Below are positions 31,225-40,309 of a stretch of DNA of 64,000 nt, piece by piece. Source of the DNA: Chitinophagales bacterium (lineage in GTDB: Bacteria; Bacteroidota; Bacteroidia; Chitinophagales; Chitinophagaceae); NCBI GenBank assembly GCA_021323755.1, contig JAJPKJ010000024.1:1-64000 (forward strand), written 5' to 3'. Position numbers and translations under genes: made by a program. Within the stretch, counting starts at the first letter, position 1. Every line of letters begins with the position of its first letter. The notes beneath the pieces are model-generated. The model made no database searches and was not told the DNA's origin. It saw only the letters and a list, made by a program, of their open reading frames with translations.

Positions 31225-31764
31225 ATGAAATTGAAAAAATTAATTACAGCAGCTGGATTTGCAATTGCAATTGCTTCTGGGTTTAACTGGAATGTCGATA
31301 CGGCAAATGCAAAGATAAAATTTACAGTAAAAGGCCCTTTTGGGTCGGTGCATGGAAATTTCTCGGGTATTAAAGCATCGATAAATTTTGATCCAAATAA
31401 ATTATCCCAAAGTTCTATTTCTGCAAGAATTGATGCAAAGACCGTGAGCACGGGTATCGGGCTGCGCAATCATGATTTGCGATCCAAAAAGATCTGGTTA
31501 GACACAGATGAGTATCCTGAAATTAGTTTTCGCTCCAACAAAATTGAAAAGACTGACAAAGGTTATAAAGCAATCGGTGTGCTTACCCTGAAGGGGATTG
31601 TCAAATCCATTGAAATACCTTTCACTTTTGCTGAAAAAGGCGAATCTGCCGGAGTTTTTCAGGGAGATTTTAGCATTAACCGTGAAGACTACCATATTGG
31701 TAAAAAGGGAGGCTCTGTCGGTGATATCATTAAAATTGAGCTTATAGTTCCTGTCAAAAAATAA
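31225..31764 (+). CDS. YceI-family periplasmic lipid-binding protein
   Basis: A 179-residue exported protein with a signal peptide (first ~28 residues, ending near TANA). The mature part shows the YceI lipocalin-like pattern: IKFTVKGPFGSVHGNFSGI, then SARIDAKTVSTGIGLRNHDL, WLDTDEYPEISFRS, and a C-terminal GDFSINREDYHIG. The family binds polyisoprenoid or other amphiphilic lipids in a beta-barrel. It stands alone on the plus strand. The ligand here is unknown. Confidence 0.92.
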   Translation: MKLKKLITAAGFAIAIASGFNWNVDTANAKIKFTVKGPFGSVHGNFSGIKASINFDPNKLSQSSISARIDAKTVSTGIGLRNHDLRSKKIWLDTDEYPEISFRSNKIEKTDKGYKAIGVLTLKGIVKSIEIPFTFAEKGESAGVFQGDFSINREDYHIGKKGGSVGDIIKIELIVPVKK

Positions 31765-31863
31765 AACACCATCAATTTATTCCTGTTTATAATCACACCA
31801 AATGCCTGATTCCATGATTTTAAATTGATAAGTATATTTGTAGTGAATCTATTCTAAGTTCAA

Positions 31864-32697
31864 ATGGAATTGACACCGGAAGAAATAAAGAAAGCACTTG
31901 AAAAAAGTGGTTACCTGTTTGAACAAAAGGCAGCTTCTGCTATTGAAGAAATGGGATTTACCGCTACCACAAAAAGAGTGTTCAATGATATAAGCGAAAA
32001 CAAGCCAAAAGAAATTGATGTTTTTGCCCAGAAACTGGTATATAAAATGGAAGATCCGGCTTTGAAAATAATCTGTTTTCTGAATTGTGCATGTAAGAAT
32101 ACTACAAATCCTCTTGTATTTATTATGCGCAAAAAAGGCATTCTTGATTCGTTGTATAAACCCGATGGAATATTTCTTGCACAACCCATGTATGTTCAAA
32201 ACCTGACCATCAATATTGATGCTTTCGATTACATGAATTTGTCACAAATCCATTTTGCGACAAAGCAGGATAAAAAAGCGGTTCAGATCTGCAAGATAAT
32301 TGGGAATAATAAGAAATTAGAAGTGCAGCACGATGGGTTCTTAAAGGATCTGCTCCTGCCATTGATCATTTCAAAAGACGCCTGGGTGAAGGAATCGCAA
32401 AATTCGGCAGGAACAGGCAAGAATTGCAGACTCTTCTTTAATCTCGTTATTGTGAACTCAGACATCTATACGATTGATTCGGAAAAAAATGACGCCTTGC
32501 CGGAAACCGTAAAATTCGTTCCTTTTATCAGTGACATATCTTCAAAAGAAATAAAAGGAAAATTTCTTGTCACCTTTATTAAATTTGATTACCTGAAAGA
32601 ATTCATCGAAAATGAGATCATGCGATTCGCTCAGGAAGTGTACACGCATTACAGCAATAACCCAAAATTGGTTACTGAGACATTTCTCCACAAATGA
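31864..32697 (+). CDS. Unknown protein with a possible degenerate restriction-nuclease-like fold
   Basis: A 277-residue cytosolic protein. The N-terminal GYLFEQKAASAIEEMGF, KEIDVFA and IICFLNCACKNTTNPLVF resemble the alpha-beta-beta core of PD-(D/E)XK nucleases: Glu20, Asp52 and Lys78 sit where expected, but the E-x-K motif reads A76-C77-K78, so the acidic residue is missing. The C-terminal half is not recognised. If the fold is right, the protein is probably non-catalytic or uses another residue. It is isolated, ending convergent with a receiver gene. Function unknown. Confidence 0.55.
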   Translation: MELTPEEIKKALEKSGYLFEQKAASAIEEMGFTATTKRVFNDISENKPKEIDVFAQKLVYKMEDPALKIICFLNCACKNTTNPLVFIMRKKGILDSLYKPDGIFLAQPMYVQNLTINIDAFDYMNLSQIHFATKQDKKAVQICKIIGNNKKLEVQHDGFLKDLLLPLIISKDAWVKESQNSAGTGKNCRLFFNLVIVNSDIYTIDSEKNDALPETVKFVPFISDISSKEIKGKFLVTFIKFDYLKEFIENEIMRFAQEVYTHYSNNPKLVTETFLHK

Positions 32698-32794
32698 AAA
32701 GGAACCGGACTTACGCATATCAGCAATCGAATTTAAGTTGACCTGATATCTGGATTGCTTCCTGCCGGAAGATCATCAACCCAGCGCAAGCCTG

Positions 32795-33169
32795 CTAGGC
32801 TATCAAAACCGAAGCAATGATGTTATGAAAATTTTTGGAAGAGAAGGGTTTTGCTAAAAACCCGATGGCGCCTTTTTGAATTGCGAGTTGACGTGTTAAG
32901 ATGGTGTCATCGGAGGTCATCATGATTATTTTTGCTTTTTTATTTTCTGAGATGAGTTTGGGAATGAATTGGATGCCGTTTCCATCCGGTAGATCTTTGT
33001 CAAGAAATATGCAGATGGGGTTGTGACTACCCAAGTATACTTCTGCATCTTTTAATGTATGCACCACGCCGACCTCATATTCACTTTTTAAAAGGAAGGT
33101 CAGCATATGACCAAGATCAATATCATCATCAATAATTAAGATAGTGTATTTCTTAAGCGATCTTTTCAA
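32795..33169 (-). CDS. Single-domain response regulator
   Basis: A 124-residue receiver. The acidic pocket is ILIIDDDIDLG, the phospho-acceptor Asp in IFLDKDLPDGNG, the switch in MMTSDD and the Lys in LAKPFSS. No output domain. It lies in the same orientation as the receiver at 33400 and the hybrid kinase at 33828, but 230 bases separate it from its neighbour, so it may have its own promoter. Confidence 0.88.
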   Translation of the reverse strand: MKRSLKKYTILIIDDDIDLGHMLTFLLKSEYEVGVVHTLKDAEVYLGSHNPICIFLDKDLPDGNGIQFIPKLISENKKAKIIMMTSDDTILTRQLAIQKGAIGFLAKPFSSKNFHNIIASVLIA

Positions 33170-33399
33170 AATAGAATATGTTTACTTTCAAGATTACAAC
33201 AACAATTCGGCCACATTTGGCTTCTCAAAATTGCCGGTTAATATGACAAGCAAGCAGCGATCTCCCAAAAAGTGAGGAAAGTTTGCAGCAATTGTATTGA
33301 ATTGATGAGATTCATGCCCAATCTTATTATGGGAATTCAACGGGGATCTTACAGTTAAAAGGGACAATGAAAATAAATAATGGGATTATCATTTGAAAG

Positions 33400-33756
33400 C
33401 TATCCGATCAGTGCGCTGATCTTTAAAAATAACAGGGCAAGTTTGAATGGTTTTTCAATGAAGTCATCGGCTTTACAGATCTTTCTTATTTCTTTGTTTC
33501 CTATATCGGCAGAGATCAGAATAACTGGGGTATGGTTTGTTAGTGGGTTTGCTTTAACCAGCATGCATACCTGTGGTCCGTCCATTTTTCCGGCATGAAT
33601 ATCAAGCAAAACCAGGTCAGGGCGGATATCAGTGAGGGATGTAATGGCATCTTCTCCATTTGCAGCAGTAAAAATCTCATATCCTTTTTTGGAAAGTATA
33701 TGTTCCAGGTTGTATAAAAGATCTTTATCATCATCAACGATCAATATCCTCTTCAT
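33400..33756 (-). CDS. Single-domain response regulator
   Basis: A 118-residue receiver. It has ILIVDDDKDLLYN, the acceptor Asp in LVLLDIHAGKMDG (the usual Met-Pro after the Asp is replaced by Ala-Gly), the switch in VILISAD and the Lys in IEKPFKLA. No output domain. It follows the REC-PAS kinase gene by 71 bases on the same strand, a likely phosphotransfer partner. Confidence 0.88.
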   Translation of the reverse strand: MKRILIVDDDKDLLYNLEHILSKKGYEIFTAANGEDAITSLTDIRPDLVLLDIHAGKMDGPQVCMLVKANPLTNHTPVILISADIGNKEIRKICKADDFIEKPFKLALLFLKISALIG

Positions 33757-33827
33757 ACAGTTTTAAGCATTACCTGAAAAAATAATGCCGTTATCCAATT
33801 ATTATATTAAAAAATCGGCAAAGGCGG

Positions 33828-35267
33828 TCATGAGGATCTTATCGTGACGATAAATGATGTGCCGATTCCCGGAGCAGAACGAACGGCTATCGAACCATTA
33901 TGCAGGCGGAGAATATTGAATGTGGAAGAAAGTCCCAGACCCATCCCATTTTTTTTGGAGGTAAAGTATTGTTCAAAAAGACGAGGGATATTTTCCTGCG
34001 GGATACCGATCCCATTATCAGTAAAGGTCAGAATGAATTCCTGATTTTTTTTGACGCCATTGACCTGTAATTCTCCTTTCTCAAATTCCATGGCTTCGAT
34101 GGCATTGATAATAATATTGAGAAAGGCGATCTTTAATTTTTCTTTATCACCCTCTATATAGAAAGGTTCTTCTTCAATCGAAAGCTTTATGTTTATTTTT
34201 TTTAAGATGATCCGGTCATTTGCTGCTTCAATGGTCTCCCGGATGATATCCTGTAATATTACTTTTTGCCGGAACATATCTGAGGTGCGTGAAAAATTAA
34301 GCAGTTCCGAAATAAGATCATTGATACGGTTGGCATTGCGGCTGATGATATTCAGCAGCTCAGTATTTTTTTGATCGCCGTCCTTTTCCTGCAAGACTTC
34401 CATAGAAAGATTGATATTACTCAAGGGGTTTCTAACCTCGTGGGCTATCATACGGACGAGTCTTTCGATGGCTTCTTGTTTTTGGGCCTCATGTGCCATC
34501 TTCTCTGCCTTTTTCAGGCTGGTGATATCATGAATGATGCCTTGTAAATAATGCTGATCAATATTTTCAGAATATTTTGAAATTGAAATGATACAGGGTT
34601 TTGTCTCCTGATTTTTGGTGATCAGTTGAACTTCCAAATCCCTGATCTCGGTCAGGGACTCTATGCTTTGTATGAATATATTTTTCTCTTTTTCATCAAC
34701 AAACAGATCAGTAATTCGCATGCTCAGCAATTCTTCAGTACTGTATTCAAAAAGTGTGGATGCAGCTTTATTGACATTTTTAAAAAAGAAGTGTTCATCG
34801 GTAACAAATATGGCATCCTGGGAGCTTTCAAAGATATTACGATACTTTTTCTCATTGAGCCTTAAGGCTTTCATCGAGGCTGCTCTTTCCAGGGAGTAAC
34901 GGATACAGCGTTCTAATTTCTCGACATTCAATTCTCCTTTCACCAGGTAATCCACTGCGCCAGCCTGCATGGCAAGGGTATCGATTTCACGATTCCCTTT
35001 CCCGGTAAGCAGGATCATGGGTTCTTCGCAATGATTTTTTATCGCCTCGTGTAAAAAGTCCAGTCCTGTTTTTGCACCGAGGCGGTAATCAATAAAATAA
35101 AGATCGTATTCGCTTCCGCAGACATGATGCAGTGCCTCTGTGTACTGATAGCACCAGTCTATTTTGAAATTGTATTCGCGAATATCCGTCATGAGATCGC
35201 GGATAATAAAAAAATCATCTTCATCATCATCAATGATCAGAATCTTTATTACTGATGAGGATAGCAT
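33828..35267 (-). CDS. Receiver-PAS-histidine kinase
   Basis: A 479-residue soluble protein. The N-terminal receiver (residues 1-125) has IIDDDEDDFF, the acceptor Asp in LYFIDYRLGAKTG and VKGELNVEK. A PAS domain (about 145-260) ends IIHDITSLKKAEK. HisKA has its His in RMIAHEVRNPLSNI, and HATPase has FTDNGIGIPQ and GMGLGLSST (NtrB-like subfamily). With a receiver up front it probably acts in the middle of a relay. First gene of a minus-strand group with the receiver at 33400. Confidence 0.92.
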   Translation of the reverse strand: MLSSSVIKILIIDDDEDDFFIIRDLMTDIREYNFKIDWCYQYTEALHHVCGSEYDLYFIDYRLGAKTGLDFLHEAIKNHCEEPMILLTGKGNREIDTLAMQAGAVDYLVKGELNVEKLERCIRYSLERAASMKALRLNEKKYRNIFESSQDAIFVTDEHFFFKNVNKAASTLFEYSTEELLSMRITDLFVDEKEKNIFIQSIESLTEIRDLEVQLITKNQETKPCIISISKYSENIDQHYLQGIIHDITSLKKAEKMAHEAQKQEAIERLVRMIAHEVRNPLSNINLSMEVLQEKDGDQKNTELLNIISRNANRINDLISELLNFSRTSDMFRQKVILQDIIRETIEAANDRIILKKINIKLSIEEEPFYIEGDKEKLKIAFLNIIINAIEAMEFEKGELQVNGVKKNQEFILTFTDNGIGIPQENIPRLFEQYFTSKKNGMGLGLSSTFNILRLHNGSIAVRSAPGIGTSFIVTIRSS

Positions 35268-35604
35268 GAATCTGGATTGATTATTTTAAATGAGTAAAGC
35301 GTACTACTAGTCTTCCGATATCATATGCTTTTCCAGATGTAATATAATTTAAAACTGGATTATTTGTACAGGATAAGTAGTTTATGATTAAAATAAATTT
35401 CATTAACAAGTAAGGATAGAATAAGATTTTGATCAAAAAAACAGAAAACCAGTTGACTCAAATGAGCCTAACCATCCTGCCATCCGATTTTTTTTGAACC
35501 CGTTTAAAGGCCTCATGAATTCTCCGAAATCAATGGATGGTCACTTCCCTTTTTTTTAGGGTAACCCATACTGTTAGATTCCTGGACGGGTTGATTCCTC
35601 TTCA
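35268..35604. other. Intergenic region upstream of REC-PAS kinase
   Basis: No gene is visible in these 337 AT-rich bases between two minus-strand genes. It should carry the kinase promoter. Poly-T stretches are frequent, but I see no stem strong enough to call. Confidence 0.4.
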
Positions 35605-36213
35605 TTATTTTTTTGAAATGTATTGCTGATCTTTCCGGGCTGAATCGAGATGCATTTGAACAGTTGCGATCGTATTGGATGCAAAATCTCTTACATCTGC
35701 ATCAGAGCCATTTATTTTTTCATCATTTAGTTCAGAAAGAACTTTTTTATGACCGTCTACCATCATTTTCATGTAAGGCTGGTCAAAGGCTTTGCCGGAT
35801 TTGTTTTTTAGAGAATCCATTTGCTTTTGCTCGTCGATGTCAAGCGCTGATGGCAGAGATACTTTTTTCTGACTCGCTAATTTTTGTAATGCCGCCGCGG
35901 CCTTCGTATGGTCAGTAACCATCATGGCGCCAAAACGTTTTATCGTTTCATCACCTGATCTTTCCTCTGCGATCTTTCCCAATTCAATTTCCATCATACC
36001 TGCTTTGGCAATATCCACCATGAATTTGGTATCTGCTGTATTGATGGCAGGCGCGATGCTTCCACTGGAAGGATCGTTCTTCTGTGAATCAATCTTTACA
36101 TTATTGCTGTCCTGAGCCTTTTTTGCGCTGTCTTCTTCCTGTCCACCATTATTGCAGGAAATAAATACGCATATAAAGAGGAAGATGGATAATGAATAAA
36201 ATATCTTTTTCAT
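35605..36213 (-). CDS. DUF4142 lipoprotein
   Basis: A 202-residue exported lipoprotein. The signal peptide ends in the lipobox FISCN near residue 20, followed by an acidic, Asp/Lys/Ser-rich linker. The helical DUF4142 (ferritin-like) domain includes FMVDIAKAGMMEIELGKIA, RFGAMMVTDHTKAAAAL and YMKMMVDGHKKVLSEL, with the typical Met/Glu/His spacing. The family is common in Bacteroidota and often stress-linked; its biochemical role is unknown. Single gene on the minus strand. Confidence 0.88.
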   Translation of the reverse strand: MKKIFYSLSIFLFICVFISCNNGGQEEDSAKKAQDSNNVKIDSQKNDPSSGSIAPAINTADTKFMVDIAKAGMMEIELGKIAEERSGDETIKRFGAMMVTDHTKAAAALQKLASQKKVSLPSALDIDEQKQMDSLKNKSGKAFDQPYMKMMVDGHKKVLSELNDEKINGSDADVRDFASNTIATVQMHLDSARKDQQYISKK

Positions 36214-36337
36214 AACGCTGAATTATTAATGAATGAATTCATGCCTGACTCTTAGAAATTCAAAGTCCATGCCATCGGGTACCCATTTTTTTGAATTGAT
36301 AATTGTCCAGGCAGAGATCAGCGGGGTTTTATGGCAA

Positions 36338-36345
36338 TAAATTTG
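36338..36345 (+). promoter_or_regulatory. Candidate Bacteroidota -7 box
   Basis: TAAATTTG matches the TAnnTTTG consensus, about 53 bases before the small lipoprotein start at 36398. No clear -33 partner is seen, so confidence is low. Confidence 0.3.
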
Positions 36346-36397
36346 AACTACCATTTAGATGAAATTTCATTTTATAATGAAACTAAACCATCAAATA

Positions 36398-36598
36398 ATG
36401 AAACGATTTCCGTTTTTTCTCACCGTTTTTTTGCTCTTCGTTTTTGCGGCAGCCTGTCATGGGAAATCAAACAGCGACTATGACAAGGGCGAGAAAAATG
36501 ATCCTTCATCAATCACGGTGCCCGATAACAGCGATGCAACAAATCCTTCGCTTGCGGACACGGCGAAAAGCAAAATGGATAGCACACGCAAAAAATAA
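36398..36598 (+). CDS. Small lipoprotein of unknown function
   Basis: A 66-residue lipoprotein. MKRFPFFLTVFLLFVFAAAC is a signal peptide with lipobox AAAC, and the remaining 45 residues are hydrophilic and low complexity (Asp, Ser, Lys). ATG 36398 begins the signal peptide; the frame is open 13 codons earlier. It is followed after 4 bases by another small gene. No function can be given. Confidence 0.6.
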   Translation: MKRFPFFLTVFLLFVFAAACHGKSNSDYDKGEKNDPSSITVPDNSDATNPSLADTAKSKMDSTRKK

Positions 36599-36602
36599 AA
36601 CG

Positions 36603-36833
36603 ATGCAAGAACTTCGGTCAGTCGGGATAAAATATGAACTCAAAGGCAAAATGGTAACCTTCAATATCAAAGAAAAGGACATGGATGACTCGATCAATTA
36701 TGAAGTTTATCTGGATGATCATTATATACTGACCCTCTCAAAAGAAGGCGAGATCGTCTTTAATAATTCAAGTCCTTACCTGGATGCTTCTGAATTGCCG
36801 GAGGCAATTGAAGAGCTCAAAAAGAATATTTAA
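36603..36833 (+). CDS. 76-residue cytosolic protein of unknown function
   Basis: Starts at ATG 36603 (MQELRSVGIKYELKGKMV), four bases after the small lipoprotein stop. The sequence is soluble and beta-rich (INYEVYLDDHYILTLSKEG), ending in a helix (LPEAIEELKKNI). The open frame reaches further upstream to 36444 but overlaps the lipoprotein gene there and reads as a shadow. The compact folded-looking pattern makes a real gene likely. Family not recognised. Confidence 0.55.
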   Translation: MQELRSVGIKYELKGKMVTFNIKEKDMDDSINYEVYLDDHYILTLSKEGEIVFNNSSPYLDASELPEAIEELKKNI

Positions 36834-36846
36834 ATATTTTTTCCGT

Positions 36847-37119
36847 TCAATAATCATCCTTCGGCAACTTACCCAATTCTTCGTCTTCATCATCTTCGTA
36901 ATCATCCGGGATATCCAGATCACTTGCAGAAAGGTCTTTGTAAGAGATATTTTCGTTTAAGGGATCGCCATCCTCATCAACATTATCGGGAATGCTCTTT
37001 TTTAATTCTTCATCCTCTTCCGGGAATTCTATATTAGCAGCATCTTCCAATAATTTTTTTTCTTCGGGTGTAACCTGTGATATTTCATGTTGCTTTCCGG
37101 AACTGTTGTTCTTTTTCAT
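36847..37119 (-). CDS. Small acidic protein of unknown function
   Basis: About 90 residues, starting MKKNNSSGKQHEISQVTPEE (ATG 37119; another ATG at 37134). It is very acidic, with Asp/Glu runs (FPEEDEELKK, DIPDDYEDDEDEELG), few hydrophobics and no signal peptide, so probably disordered. Similar acidic tails occur in small Bacteroidota stress proteins, but I recognise no domain. It is convergent with the 36603 gene. Confidence 0.55.
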   Translation of the reverse strand: MKKNNSSGKQHEISQVTPEEKKLLEDAANIEFPEEDEELKKSIPDNVDEDGDPLNENISYKDLSASDLDIPDDYEDDEDEELGKLPKDDY

Positions 37120-37323
37120 TTTCTTTTTTTGCATATTCTTTTTTATTTCATTTTTCAAAAAACCTGCCTGAAATCTCCGGACTTGTGGCATAAGCGCGCC
37201 GGAAAAATTATCTACAAAAGAACGAATTATGTAGAATAAAAGGGGCAAAATGGTAGCCTCAGCGCCGGCTATTGCTCAAAAAAAGATAGCATTTTTTTTG
37301 AGCAGAAATAATGAAAAGGGCAT

Positions 37324-37527
37324 ATGAAAAATAGAAATGGCCGCCAAAGAAAAAAAATTTTCCGACATCATCCCGTTATGGTCAAGACAAATACAAATCG
37401 GACATTAAAGAACAAAACAAGTGATGAATTTATATCTGTGGGTTCTGCGAATGCATTTGAGGAGACGGAGGGTATCATTAATGCGCGTGATGAAGAAAAT
37501 GAAAAGGCAGAAAAAATCTATTATTGA
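37324..37527 (+). CDS. Possible small basic protein
   Basis: A 67-residue frame, MKNRNGRQRKKIFRHHPVMV, basic at the N-terminus and acidic at the end (FEETEGIINARDEENEKAEK). It ends 20 bases before the membrane protein gene at 37548, which fits a small operon. No family is recognised and no homology evidence is visible, so the call rests on position and length. Confidence 0.4.
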   Translation: MKNRNGRQRKKIFRHHPVMVKTNTNRTLKNKTSDEFISVGSANAFEETEGIINARDEENEKAEKIYY

Positions 37528-37547
37528 TTCTTTTAAATTTATTCGAT

Positions 37548-38021
37548 ATGAAAAAAAGTTTTTCTACATTTTATTATGCTTATGGTATTCTGGGAGCAAT
37601 ATTGTATTCTCTGCCGGTGGTCCTGTTCATCGCTACCGTCAGGTTTGCTGATCAGTGGATGCTGTATATTGGCAATTTTCTTTTGCTGATGATGGTGTTT
37701 TTTTCTGTGATACAATACAACAGGATATTTGGCGGGAATGCCTCTTTAAGTGCCATGATCATGGCTGGGTTAAAGACCGCTTTGATAAGCATAATTATTT
37801 CCTGCCTTATTTTGGTCATATTGTATTTTGCCAATAAGGATAAGAGCTTGCTGCAGGCGCCGGGAGAGATGATCAATGGCAAAAAAAATGGATTATGGAG
37901 TGTGCTTTTCCTGGATGCAACGATCGTCAATGTATTTGCCACTGCATTTGCATCATTAATGGCTGCGATATCATCCAAGAGAAATCAAAAGCCTGTGCAG
38001 GATAATATTCATCATGCGTGA
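37548..38021 (+). CDS. Four-helix membrane protein (DUF4199-like)
   Basis: A 157-residue integral membrane protein with four predicted helices (about residues 8-32, 38-58, 72-98, 122-145). The start ATG 37548 (MKKSFSTFYYAYGILGAILY) is at the natural N-terminus; the open frame 24 bases upstream lacks an ATG. The layout, short length and GNASLSAMIMAGLKTALIS segment resemble DUF4199 proteins of Bacteroidota. The assignment is tentative and the function unknown. Confidence 0.65.
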   Translation: MKKSFSTFYYAYGILGAILYSLPVVLFIATVRFADQWMLYIGNFLLLMMVFFSVIQYNRIFGGNASLSAMIMAGLKTALISIIISCLILVILYFANKDKSLLQAPGEMINGKKNGLWSVLFLDATIVNVFATAFASLMAAISSKRNQKPVQDNIHHA

Positions 38022-38039
38022 TGTCATTCATTTTGCAGT

Positions 38040-38450
38040 TCAGATCAATTTCCCGGATGAGATTTTTGACGCTCCTGCCGGTTCATTTTGTTTGGTGAAA
38101 ATGGAGCCGATCTTTGATTTTATTTTTTCAGCGTTTTTCCCAAAGATCCCGGCAATAGCAAATTCAAGTCCTGTTCCGAGGATTTTTCTTGCGAGGTTTG
38201 TGGAATGACCCACAATTATTTTTTTTGAGATGACGCCCGCACCCAATCCAATGGCAGCATTGATGAGAACAGACCTTATCAGGGTTGACTTTGTCAACCC
38301 GGAGAAAGCAGTTTTGACGAGGTTGACCGGACTTAAGCTTTGGTAAGTATTTTCAAATTGAATTTCCAGGGCCAATTGTTTTTTTCTTTTTTCTTCTTCG
38401 AGTTGAAGGATCGCATTTTTCAGTTCAATCGCTGAATGTATTTTTTCCAT
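38040..38450 (-). CDS. Protein of unknown function downstream of ligD
   Basis: A 136-residue protein. An N-terminal amphipathic helix (IELKNAILQLEEEKRKKQLALE) precedes a glycine-rich, weakly hydrophobic middle (LINAAIGLGAGVISKKIIVG) and a second such segment (LGTGLEFAIAGIFG), possibly two membrane-associated hairpins. It starts 12 bases after the LigD stop on the same strand, so it is probably co-transcribed with ku-ligD, but nothing else ties it to repair. Confidence 0.6.
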   Translation of the reverse strand: MEKIHSAIELKNAILQLEEEKRKKQLALEIQFENTYQSLSPVNLVKTAFSGLTKSTLIRSVLINAAIGLGAGVISKKIIVGHSTNLARKILGTGLEFAIAGIFGKNAEKIKSKIGSIFTKQNEPAGASKISSGKLI

Positions 38451-38462
38451 TGGTGATTACTT

Positions 38463-40304
38463 TTAAAAATTTAATTTTTTCAGGCATTGGCGCAGGTTTG
38501 TTTTTTCTGTTAATATACCTGCAAAAAGATCCCCCTTTTTTTCTACTCTTCTTTTAATGGTATGGATGTTAAATGCGTGTGGATCCAAACCATGCCGCAC
38601 TTCTTTCCATAAAAGAGGGGTGGAAACCGGTGCACCGGGTCTTGGACGAAGACTATAAACGGAGGCAAGGGTCTGACCTTTTTTATTTTGCAGATAGTCT
38701 AGATAGATCTTTCCATTTCTTTTATTGAGTGATCTTTCCATGGTCGTTGTTGCCGGTAATTTTTCCTGGGTCATTAAAGCAATTGCGTTTGCAAAAGAAC
38801 GCACCTGCTCATAATCGTATGCGGCATGGAAAGGAACATATACGTGCAAGCCCGTTGCACCCGATGTCTTGCAATAAGATTTTGCCGCTGCCTTATCAAA
38901 TATCTCTTTCAATACCAGCGCCACGTCCACAACATCGTCAAAGGCATTTTTTTCTGAAGGATCGATATCCATGACCAGGTAATCGGGTTCGTCCAGGTGT
39001 TTTACGGTAGAATTCCAGGGATTGATCTCAATACAGCCCAGATTATTCAGGAAGAACAAGGTGGCCTCATCGTCGCAGATTATATAATTTATTTTTTTAT
39101 CTGCTGAATCCGAATACAATTTTACCGTGTTGATCCATTTTGGGGCAATATCACCCGCATCCTTATGATAAAATCCCTCATCAATTATTCCGTTAGGATT
39201 TCTTTTTAAGGATTGAGGACGGCCTTTCAAATAGGGAAGTATGTATTTCGACATACTGGAGTAATAATTGATCATGTCTGCTTTGGTGATCTTGTCTTTA
39301 GGCCAGTAAAGCTTATCTCCGTGAGTCAGGGTCAGCTGGTGGTCTCCCACAGTGATCACTTCACTTTCTTTTTTTTGTGTTTTTTGTTTTTTTGTATTCA
39401 CCGCATTTGTTTCTTCCATAGTTGTTTCTTTTGCTGCTTTGTCAATTCTTAAGCCCATAAAAACGGGATGTCGTAATTGATCGCTTTTTGTTTTTTCCGT
39501 GAATTTTATATTGCACACCAGTACCGGATCTACCCATGTTACCGGCGCATTGGTTTTTATTTTTTCTGAAAACGGAGAGGTAAGGCGGATATGGGGTTGC
39601 ATCTTCTGATGCAGATCTTTTAATGTCTGCTCTGTAAATCCTGTACCCGTATGTCCAACATAATGCAGCCGTTTTTTTTCATAGATGCCGAGTATCAGCG
39701 CTCCAAAATATTTTCTGCTGTTCCTGGGTTCGGTAAAACCTGCAATGACTGCTTCCTGTACATGATGATGTTTTATTTTAAGCCACTGATTTGTCCTGAC
39801 CCCGGGGGAGTACAAACTGTCTTTCTTTTTTGCCATCATTCCTTCAAGATCATTTTGGATAATGGCAGAAAAAAAATCTTTTCCTTTTTCCATCACGTGG
39901 TCGCAATATTTTATGATGCTTTTTGGAAGTATGATCTTTTTGAGCAGTTTTTTTCTTTGGATAAGCGGGATATCCTTTATATCCTTACCGTCAATATTCA
40001 AGCAGTCAAAAACATAGTAAAGTAATGGGAGAGAAGAATCTTTTTCATAATTCTGTAACAGTTGAAAATTGGGTTTATTATTTTCATCCAACGCTACAAT
40101 TTCCCCATCGAATATTGCATCGTGCTTTATTTTTTTTAATGCTTCCGCGATCAGCGGATATTTTGAAACAAAAGAAATATTATTTCTAGAATATAGCAGA
40201 ATTTCTTTCTTATTTATTTCGGCAATGGCACGATAACCATCCCATTTTATTTCAAACAACCATTCCGGATCATTAAAAGCTTTTTCGGCTGAATAAGCCA
40301 GCAT
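38463..40304 (-). CDS. ligD: LigD ligase-polymerase part (frameshifted from its 3' phosphoesterase part)
   Basis: A 613-residue reading frame covering two of the three LigD domains. The ATP-dependent ligase has the adenylated Lys20 in EIKWDGYR, and its C-terminal OB region. The archaeo-eukaryotic primase-like polymerase (from about residue 320) has the metal-binding VMDIDPSE. Together with Ku the enzyme seals double-strand breaks by end joining. The conserved linker just before its ATG (GFIKPMLA) lies in this frame upstream of the start and continues openly into the phosphoesterase gene, so this is the 3' part of one ligD (combined about 811 residues) split by one base at the A9 tract, not a separate gene. 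Confidence 0.92.
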   Translation of the reverse strand: MLAYSAEKAFNDPEWLFEIKWDGYRAIAEINKKEILLYSRNNISFVSKYPLIAEALKKIKHDAIFDGEIVALDENNKPNFQLLQNYEKDSSLPLLYYVFDCLNIDGKDIKDIPLIQRKKLLKKIILPKSIIKYCDHVMEKGKDFFSAIIQNDLEGMMAKKKDSLYSPGVRTNQWLKIKHHHVQEAVIAGFTEPRNSRKYFGALILGIYEKKRLHYVGHTGTGFTEQTLKDLHQKMQPHIRLTSPFSEKIKTNAPVTWVDPVLVCNIKFTEKTKSDQLRHPVFMGLRIDKAAKETTMEETNAVNTKKQKTQKKESEVITVGDHQLTLTHGDKLYWPKDKITKADMINYYSSMSKYILPYLKGRPQSLKRNPNGIIDEGFYHKDAGDIAPKWINTVKLYSDSADKKINYIICDDEATLFFLNNLGCIEINPWNSTVKHLDEPDYLVMDIDPSEKNAFDDVVDVALVLKEIFDKAAAKSYCKTSGATGLHVYVPFHAAYDYEQVRSFANAIALMTQEKLPATTTMERSLNKRNGKIYLDYLQNKKGQTLASVYSLRPRPGAPVSTPLLWKEVRHGLDPHAFNIHTIKRRVEKKGDLFAGILTEKTNLRQCLKKLNF

Positions 40305-40309
40305 GGGTT

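Noticed and set aside
36444-36602. Upstream extension of the 36603 gene
   Set aside because: It overlaps the small lipoprotein gene in another frame and translates to basic low-complexity sequence.
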